Assembly (NCBI RefSeq): GCF_003855155.1
Contig: NZ_CP034073.1
Span: forward strand, 2,666,001-2,730,000
DNA length: 64,000 bases
Reading direction: 5' to 3'
Source: Shewanella psychromarinicola
Lineage (GTDB): Bacteria > Pseudomonadota > Gammaproteobacteria > Enterobacterales > Shewanellaceae
This document shows positions 58,688-64,000 of the stretch, in pieces (position 1 is the first letter of the stretch; the number at the start of each line of letters is the position of its first letter). Made by a program: the position numbers and the translations under genes. Below the pieces are notes generated by a model. It was not told the origin of the DNA. It searched no databases and worked only from the letters and a program-made list of their open reading frames with translations.

Positions 58688-59293
58688 TTTACGTCTATCG
58701 CCAATGACTCGGGCAGGATTACCAGCAACAATGGCGTAGTGTGGAACATCTTTTGTGACAATGCAGCCCATACCAATAACAGCATGATCCCCAATGGTCA
58801 CACCGTCAACAATGCCTGCTTGAGCGCCAATCCATACATCTTGGCCAATCACGACACCTTTTGATGTTGCGGGTTGTTGATAAACGGGGGTGTCGGGTGA
58901 CATGCCATGATTAAAGGCATATATAGTCACGTTATTAGCTATGCGGGTTTGGCTGCCAATTTTGATGCCGTTGCGGCCGCCATCTAAGCTACAACCATGA
59001 TTAATGGCCACTTCATTGCCTAGGGTGATTGGACCATGCATAAACACTTCGGCGGCAATCATGCATTGATCTCCAATGCTGATGTCTCTACTGGGTTCGG
59101 CAAAAAGCTGAGCTTGTGGCGCTATAAAGCATTGTTCACCAATATGAATGGTTTCAAGCTGACGCAACCGCTGCTGAATGTCATCTTGCCAGGGCTTTGC
59201 CCATGCTAAATGTTTTGTTTTAAGCGAAAAATACAGCCATGGCATCCATGACAAACGTTTTTTGTGTTGAGCTTGGTAATCAATGTCTGTCAT
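58682..59293 (-). CDS. Sugar O-acetyltransferase (hexapeptide family)
   Basis: 203 residues. After an N-terminal helical region the protein forms a left-handed beta helix with hexapeptide repeats ([68 protein letters not shown]), ending [17 protein letters not shown]. The catalytic histidine is in AFNHG. It transfers an acetyl or similar group to a sugar. It is 4 bp downstream of trmO. Its stop falls in the end of a dispersed repeat. Confidence 0.87.
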   Translation of the reverse strand: MTDIDYQAQHKKRLSWMPWLYFSLKTKHLAWAKPWQDDIQQRLRQLETIHIGEQCFIAPQAQLFAEPSRDISIGDQCMIAAEVFMHGPITLGNEVAINHGCSLDGGRNGIKIGSQTRIANNVTIYAFNHGMSPDTPVYQQPATSKGVVIGQDVWIGAQAGIVDGVTIGDHAVIGMGCIVTKDVPHYAIVAGNPARVIGDRRKK

Positions 59294-59297
59294 TGGC

Positions 59298-60086
59298 TTA
59301 ATCCTTTAATAATGTCACTTTGGTCGGTTTAAGCTCTAATACTTCGATACCTTGAGAAGTGATATGCCAAAAAATATCTAAATCGTACAATGCAACTTGA
59401 TATAATTTGGGGTCATCTTTATTTTTTTTATAAGCGGGTCGCGGGTCTTGAGATAATACCCCGTTAATTAATTCGGCTAAGCCTTGGTATTGTTCTATAG
59501 CAGCATATTGAGCTATTTGTGTCAGCGCTATTGCGGTATAAGTTACCGCAATAAGTACGGGAGCATCTTGGGCTATGCCGCTTTTTGCATCGACAATGGC
59601 ATCAGAAAAAGGAATATACGGTTTAATATCAATGATAGGAGTACCGTCTAATAAATCCATCCCCGATATTATTAAACAGACTTTACCTTTGCGTTGAACC
59701 ACGCCATGGAGTTTGACCACTGACTGGCCAATACCATTGGGGCGAAACGTTGAGCGTGTGGCAAATACGCCCAATTTTTCATTACCACCTAAACGGGGAG
59801 GGCGTACCATCGTTTTCCAGCCTTGTGCTATATTTTCATGGAAACAAAATAATAACCATAAGTGCGAGTTTTGTTCTATCCCTCTGACGGCATCAATGTG
59901 ATTAAAAGCAGGTTCAAATTCAATATAACCAACCACATCGACTAAGCCGGGCTGACGCGGAATACCAAACTTTTGTTTATAAGGTGTTCGGCATATTGCA
60001 ACAGCATTTAATTGGCTGCTAAATGGAACGCGAGATCTGTTATTTATAGGATCTGTTTGACCGTGTTGATCGTTACCTTGTGTCAT
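59298..60086 (-). CDS. trmO: tRNA N6-methyltransferase TrmO (TsaA/YaeB family)
   Basis: 262 residues. It follows E. coli Trm[84 protein letters not shown] and QDPRPAYKK. It methylates t6A37 of tRNA-Thr. The protein is about 25 residues longer at the N-terminus than the E. coli one, and an internal start is possible. It precedes the acetyltransferase with a 4-bp gap. Confidence 0.93.
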   Translation of the reverse strand: MTQGNDQHGQTDPINNRSRVPFSSQLNAVAICRTPYKQKFGIPRQPGLVDVVGYIEFEPAFNHIDAVRGIEQNSHLWLLFCFHENIAQGWKTMVRPPRLGGNEKLGVFATRSTFRPNGIGQSVVKLHGVVQRKGKVCLIISGMDLLDGTPIIDIKPYIPFSDAIVDAKSGIAQDAPVLIAVTYTAIALTQIAQYAAIEQYQGLAELINGVLSQDPRPAYKKNKDDPKLYQVALYDLDIFWHITSQGIEVLELKPTKVTLLKD

Positions 60087-60199
60087 GCAATACCTGGATT
60101 AAACATAAAAAGGAAATCAGACATAAAATATAAAAAATCTTGATGAGTATTATATGGGCACTCATCATTTACAGGCTACCAATATATTATATTGAGTTA

Positions 60200-60595
60200 T
60201 TATTTTTCTGTAGGCGTTTTAATGGCTTGACCTACGCATAGTGCACGACTAAAACAACTGGTGTCCGCTTCTGCAAGAATAAAGCAACTTTTAACCACGA
60301 ATCCATTAGCGCCCAAATCGGCTGCTGCTCTTCTAGCATTAGTACGTGCAACGGCCATTTGTGGCGGTGCATCTTGGCTGCTTTCTTGACAGGCTTCACC
60401 TTCAACTAAGCCTAATACTGCAAACGGTCCTTTTGGTAGTTGGTTACCTTCGTATAATTGGACATCACTGGCTTTAAAGTAATCATTGATATTTTTACTG
60501 TCTAAATTACTTTTGAATGTGTAATCACTTGCACAAGCACTCAATAATAATGCGATACCGGAGATAATAAAAATAGGTTTAAGAGGAAAAGTCAT
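60200..60595 (-). CDS. rcsF: Rcs stress sensor lipoprotein RcsF
   Basis: 131 residues. A signal peptide ends in the lipobox LLSAC, so the mature protein is a lipoprotein. The C-terminal domain shows GEACQESSQDAPPQMAVAR and then CFILAEADTSCFSRALCVG; the paired cysteines form the disulfides typical of RcsF. RcsF monitors the outer membrane and activates the Rcs phosphorelay. No other rcs genes are present. Confidence 0.88.
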   Translation of the reverse strand: MTFPLKPIFIISGIALLLSACASDYTFKSNLDSKNINDYFKASDVQLYEGNQLPKGPFAVLGLVEGEACQESSQDAPPQMAVARTNARRAAADLGANGFVVKSCFILAEADTSCFSRALCVGQAIKTPTEK

Positions 60596-60684
60596 AGCCG
60601 TAACCTTCTATTAATGGGAAATGGATCAACAAGGGTGAGTTTACCTTGTCTGATGGCGATGATAAAGCGATTAAAGGCCATAAA

Positions 60685-60712
60685 AAAAGAGCTTACCGAA
60701 GTAAGCTCTTTT
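60685..60712 (-). terminator. Intrinsic terminator of the H-NS-type gene
   Basis: AAAAGAGCTTAC pairs with GTAAGCTCTTTT around CGAA, 45 bp beyond the stop of the minus-strand hns-like gene. Confidence 0.85.
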
Positions 60713-60757
60713 CAAATTTAAGGGGTAATTGTGTTGTTAACCATTAAGTCAGAAAAA

Positions 60758-61168
60758 TTATTCCATACCAGGAATTAAAAATTCAGCCATGTTCTTTCCG
60801 CTATCAACTTGTTGTTTGAATACGGTTGGCATACGCCCTTGACCAGTCCATTGAATTAATTTGTCATCAATGGTGATTTGATATTTTGGTGGACGTGGCG
60901 CACGTTTTTTGGTCGACGTTTTAGCTGAAGAGGTAACTTCACCTAAATCTTCAATTGATAAACCACTGTTTTGAATTTGGGCAAGAATTTCAGCAATACG
61001 TGCATTACGCTCAGCATTAGCTTCGAGTTCTAATTTCTCTTCTTCTTGACGTTCGGCAATAATTTTTTCTAATTTTGCAGCGGCTTCACGCAAATCATCA
61101 AGCGACAATTCTTTTACTGCAGCTTTAAAACGGCGACCGTGGGTTAATATGTGTAAAAAGTCACTCAT
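60758..61168 (-). CDS. H-NS family nucleoid protein
   Basis: 136 residues. The N-terminal half is a coiled-coil oligomerisation region (SLDDLREAAAKLEKIIAERQEEEKLELEANAE). After a basic linker (SAKTSTKKRAPRPPKY) the DNA-binding domain contains WTGQGRMPTVFKQ, the H-NS core loop. It silences AT-rich DNA, including horizontally acquired genes. It could be H-NS or a StpA-like paralogue. Confidence 0.95.
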   Translation of the reverse strand: MSDFLHILTHGRRFKAAVKELSLDDLREAAAKLEKIIAERQEEEKLELEANAERNARIAEILAQIQNSGLSIEDLGEVTSSAKTSTKKRAPRPPKYQITIDDKLIQWTGQGRMPTVFKQQVDSGKNMAEFLIPGME

Positions 61169-61613
61169 GATATGTAGTTTCCTAATGATTGATTTATAAA
61201 AATAAACAGTTATAAGATATAAAGTTATTAACGTTTCAGTGCCACTGATGGTTTATTTAGTCGTTATTCTTAATCTAAATCAGATATAAATCAGATATAA
61301 ATCAGATTATTTGTCTAATTATTACCAATACAGCTAAATAAATACTGAATATAGATGTAATAATAGAAACTATTTGGCATTGAATCAAATTAAATTACCT
61401 GTTTATGAAATAAAATTTAACTCAGCGTTCTCATTAAGCCCTAATTCAACTCTGTTTGTTTAGTTTGATTGCCACCATAACAACAAAAAATATGTAAACA
61501 AGCGTTTGACTTTGATTGACGTTCACGTTAACAGAACGTAAAGTTAACCCATCTTGCATTGGCAAACGCCAATGTGTTGTCCAAATGCATTGAAGGTGTA
61601 GGAAGGAAACCCT
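61169..61613. other. Divergent promoter region of hns and etfBA
   Basis: This 445-bp AT-rich gap holds both promoters. Beyond the operator candidate at 61516-61531 and the ribosome site AGGAAGGA before etfB, I see nothing specific. Confidence 0.4.
61516..61531 (+). promoter_or_regulatory. LiuR-like operator candidate before etfBA
   Basis: TTGACGTTCACGTTAA is an interrupted palindrome of two ACGT cores, symmetrical at 12 of 16 positions. It resembles the motif I recall for the MerR-type regulator LiuR, which controls branched-chain amino acid and fatty acid breakdown in Shewanella. The assignment is tentative. Confidence 0.4.
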
Positions 61614-62363
61614 ATGAAAGTATTGGTGCCAGTTAAACGCGTAGTCGATTCCAATGTGAAGGTCAGAGTAAAAGCTGACAACACAAGTGTTGATATGACA
61701 AACCTTAAAATGGCGTTAAACCCATTTTGCGAAATTGCGATAGAAGAGGCTGTTCGCTTAAAAGAAGCCGGTATTGCTACTGAAGTTGTGGTAGTGAGTG
61801 TTGGTTCTAAAGCGGTGCAAGAACAATTAAGAACAGCAATGGCATTAGGTGCAGACCGAGCGATTCATATTGAAACCGATGAAGAGCTAGTGCCGTTGTC
61901 TATAGCAAAGCTTTTAAAAGCGGTGCAAGAAAAAGAGCAAGCGCAATTAATTATTTTTGGTAAGCAGTCAATTGATGGCGATAACAATCAAACTGGACAA
62001 ATGTTAGCGGCTTTAACTGATATGCCACAAGCAACATTTGCATCAGAAGTCAACGTTGAGGGTGATATTGTTACGGTTATCCGTGAGGTAGATGGTGGGT
62101 TACAAACCTTAAAAATGCCATTACCTGCGATTGTTACGGTTGACTTACGTTTGAATGAGCCTCGTTATGCTTCATTACCTAATATTATGAAGGCTAAGCG
62201 TAAGCCATTAGAGATAATGACGGTAGCAGATCTTGGTGTGAGCTTAAAGACACATCAAACGGTACTAAGCGTTACGCCTCCTGTTGAGCGTAAAGCAGGC
62301 ATCATGGTGTCTTCTGTTGAAGAGCTAGTTGATAAGTTAAAAAATGAAGCGAAGGTGATCTAA
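61614..62363 (+). CDS. etfB: Electron transfer flavoprotein, beta subunit
   Basis: 249 residues. [29 protein letters not shown], and the beta-subunit signature [40 protein letters not shown] are diagnostic. It binds AMP and pairs with EtfA, carrying electrons from acyl-CoA and amino-acid dehydrogenases to the quinone pool. It has a strong AGGAAGGA ribosome site and is followed by etfA after one base. Confidence 0.97.
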   Translation: MKVLVPVKRVVDSNVKVRVKADNTSVDMTNLKMALNPFCEIAIEEAVRLKEAGIATEVVVVSVGSKAVQEQLRTAMALGADRAIHIETDEELVPLSIAKLLKAVQEKEQAQLIIFGKQSIDGDNNQTGQMLAALTDMPQATFASEVNVEGDIVTVIREVDGGLQTLKMPLPAIVTVDLRLNEPRYASLPNIMKAKRKPLEIMTVADLGVSLKTHQTVLSVTPPVERKAGIMVSSVEELVDKLKNEAKVI

Positions 62364-62364
62364 T

Positions 62365-63288
62365 ATGACCATTTTAGTATTAGCAGAACACGATAATATC
62401 AGTCTGAAAACTGATACGGCTAAAGTGGTTAGCGCTGCTGCAGCCATTGGTGGTGATATTCATGTATTGGTTGCTGGTGTTGATTGTTCTGCCGCGGTAA
62501 GTGCAGCACAAAGTTTAGCGGGTGTGAGTAAAGTCTTAGTAGCAGATGCGGCATTATATGGTGCTCAATTAGCTGAAAATGTTTCAAAACTGGTCGTTGA
62601 AATAGCGGCGGATTACGAATACATTTTGGCTGCGGCTTCGAGCGTAGGTAAAGATACCTTACCTCGTGTGGCAGCATTATTAGACGTTGCTCAGATTTCT
62701 GAAGTGATTGAAGTGGTAAGCAGTGACACTTTTGTACGCCCTATTTATGCTGGTAATGCACTTGCTACAGTTCAGAGCTTGGATGCCAAGAAAGTCATGA
62801 CTGTGCGCTCAAGTGCCTTTGATGCTGCGGCCTCAACAGGCAGTGCTGAAGCGATAAACTTAAGCCAAGCAATTGATGCCCGCACTGAATTTGTATCTCA
62901 ATCGTTAACTGAATCAGTCCGTCCTGAACTCGGCAATGCAGGCATTATTGTGTCTGGTGGCCGTGGCATGGGTAACGGTGAGAACTTTGCTTTATTAGAG
63001 CAATTGGCAGATAAACTAGGCGCGGCTGTTGGCGCATCTCGTGCGGCTGTGGATGCTGGTTTTGTGCCAAACGATTTACAAGTGGGTCAAACGGGTAAGA
63101 TTGTCGCACCTGACTTGTATATTGCGGTAGGTATTTCTGGTGCGATTCAACATCTTGCCGGTATGAAAGATTCAAAAGTGATTGTAGCGATTAATAAAGA
63201 TCCAGAAGCACCTATTTTTCAAGTGGCTGATTATGGACTGGTTGCCGATTTATTTGAAGCGGTACCAGCACTGAATAATCTCGTATAA
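62365..63288 (+). CDS. etfA: Electron transfer flavoprotein, alpha subunit
   Basis: 307 residues. The N-terminal domain is followed by the FAD-binding C-terminal domain with [39 protein letters not shown] and the ending [15 protein letters not shown]. It holds the FAD of the heterodimer. It begins one base after etfB, so the two are translationally coupled. Confidence 0.97.
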   Translation: MTILVLAEHDNISLKTDTAKVVSAAAAIGGDIHVLVAGVDCSAAVSAAQSLAGVSKVLVADAALYGAQLAENVSKLVVEIAADYEYILAAASSVGKDTLPRVAALLDVAQISEVIEVVSSDTFVRPIYAGNALATVQSLDAKKVMTVRSSAFDAAASTGSAEAINLSQAIDARTEFVSQSLTESVRPELGNAGIIVSGGRGMGNGENFALLEQLADKLGAAVGASRAAVDAGFVPNDLQVGQTGKIVAPDLYIAVGISGAIQHLAGMKDSKVIVAINKDPEAPIFQVADYGLVADLFEAVPALNNLV

Positions 63289-63377
63289 TCGGGCTTAAAT
63301 TAGAGAGATGCGAGTTGATCTAGTCAGCAATGGCTACTGATGTAGAAGTGTTATTGAGCGTCTTGTCGATTGATTCT

Positions 63378-63413
63378 AAAAGGTTTCTACTCATAAGGTA
63401 GAAACCTTTTTAT
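63378..63413 (+). terminator. Intrinsic terminator of etfBA
   Basis: AAAAGGTTTCTAC pairs with GTAGAAACCTTTT around a 7-nt loop and is followed by T, 90 bp after the etfA stop. Confidence 0.9.
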
Positions 63414-64000
63414 TGGATTACTTTTGGATTATTACTGGATCTATCCTGATCTTGAAAAGAGGTTTCTGTCCAAATGTCGACGCTTGTATGCCGTTGCTAT
63501 TTCTGTGCCCGTTACGCTAGCGTGTGTTTTATGTAAAAACGTTACATTAATGCTAAGAGGTTGTAGTTTAAATTGGTGTTATTGTTATTTGCACTTCCGT
63601 TAAGTGTTTTTTTACTGGCATTGCATATGCTACTTATGGTTGTATGTTCGCGCTGTTTGTAATGAGCTTTAAGTGCAAACAACAAAAGTAGAGGTGCGTT
63701 GCATAAAAGTCATGTTGAATTGGGTGATGCCAATAATTCAACATAAAAGGATGCAATGCCGAAGCAAATGGGTCTATCAAGCGCATTTGTTGGGGCAGTT
63801 CTTGAAAGGGACTGCACTGTCATGGTGTTTTTTATCGATAAGATAAAAATAATGATATTCATATTAAATGGGTATTGCTGTGGAGTGCTACTAGTAAGTT
63901 GTGCATATGCTTTCTGTGTATGCTTAGTCTTATTTCTAGTGTTGCTTCATTCGTATCCAGCGAAGACATAAATTAACTATTATGATGACAAGTTATGCCG
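63414..64000. other. Intergenic end of the window
   Basis: No gene is supported here. A 71-codon frame at 63756-63971 is hydrophobic but has no clear ribosome site or family match and may be chance. The inverted repeat at 63699-63756 is the only clear structure. Confidence 0.4.
63699..63756. repeat. Long interrupted inverted repeat
   Basis: ATGTTGAATT (63712-63721) pairs with AATTCAACAT (63735-63744) around a 13-nt loop, and outside it TTGCAT (63699-63704) pairs with ATGCAA (63751-63756) across internal loops of 7 and 6 nt. There is no T-run, so it is not a normal terminator. Confidence 0.65.

Noticed and set aside
63756..63971. Hydrophobic 71-codon frame at the window end
   Set aside because: No clear ribosome site or family match; hydrophobicity alone is common in AT-rich DNA.

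Overview
The gene content and order point to a gammaproteobacterium of the genus Shewanella; the species cannot be fixed from the sequence. The blocks lldP/dld-II, nadK/grpE, dxs-ispA-xseB, pomAB, thiI and porin-phoB-phoR-pstS follow the Shewanella arrangement as I remember it. The DNA is AT-rich, and most genes use recognisable Shine-Dalgarno sites, with several GTG starts.

Layout. 0-9.5 kb: the end of an EAL-domain gene, a DEAD-box helicase overlapping a CobW-type metallochaperone, a D-lactate dehydrogenase/lactate permease pair, then nadK divergent from grpE, which has a clear sigma-32 promoter. 9.6-11.4 kb: an IS200/IS605-type element with a nonsense-broken tnpA and an apparently complete tnpB. 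11.4-18.3 kb: isoprenoid genes (dxs, ispA) with xseB, the sodium-driven flagellar stator pomAB behind a sigma-28 promoter, and thiI. 18.3-23.3 kb: a cluster of CTAG-bounded mini-hairpins, a GcvA-like LysR regulator overlapping a hydrolase, a DUF423 protein, rlmM and a NAD-type isocitrate dehydrogenase. 23.7-37.3 kb: a secreted S9 peptidase, a DUF3192 protein, xni-ppnN, a diguanylate cyclase, a TPR protein with a degenerate GGDEF domain, an M61 peptidase, a GST-like protein and rdgC.

37.6-48.2 kb is the phosphate region and the most unusual part. Porin, phoB, phoR and pstS (with a textbook double Pho box) are followed by an M1-type aminopeptidase interrupted by one in-frame stop. Then comes a 2.3 kb non-coding array built on a 560-bp period. 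The array, plus two relatives on either side, carries seven copies of a structured element. Read on the minus strand, each copy is a 85-108 nt small-RNA candidate with a conserved 5' segment and a covarying intrinsic terminator. I regard this as the best candidate for an undescribed system in the window.

48.2-64 kb: glutathione peroxidase, mgtE, a 55-residue basic protein, an rfbACBD (dTDP-L-rhamnose) operon, a decayed nlpE-like lipoprotein gene, a patatin, proS, an acetyltransferase with trmO, rcsF, an H-NS-type protein and the electron transfer flavoprotein operon etfBA.

About six copies or fragments of a dispersed ~200-bp MITE-like repeat lie between genes in both orientations. No tRNA, rRNA or CRISPR array was seen. 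No homology search or folding program was run: family names come from recognised motifs, and small-RNA and operator calls are inferences from sequence patterns.
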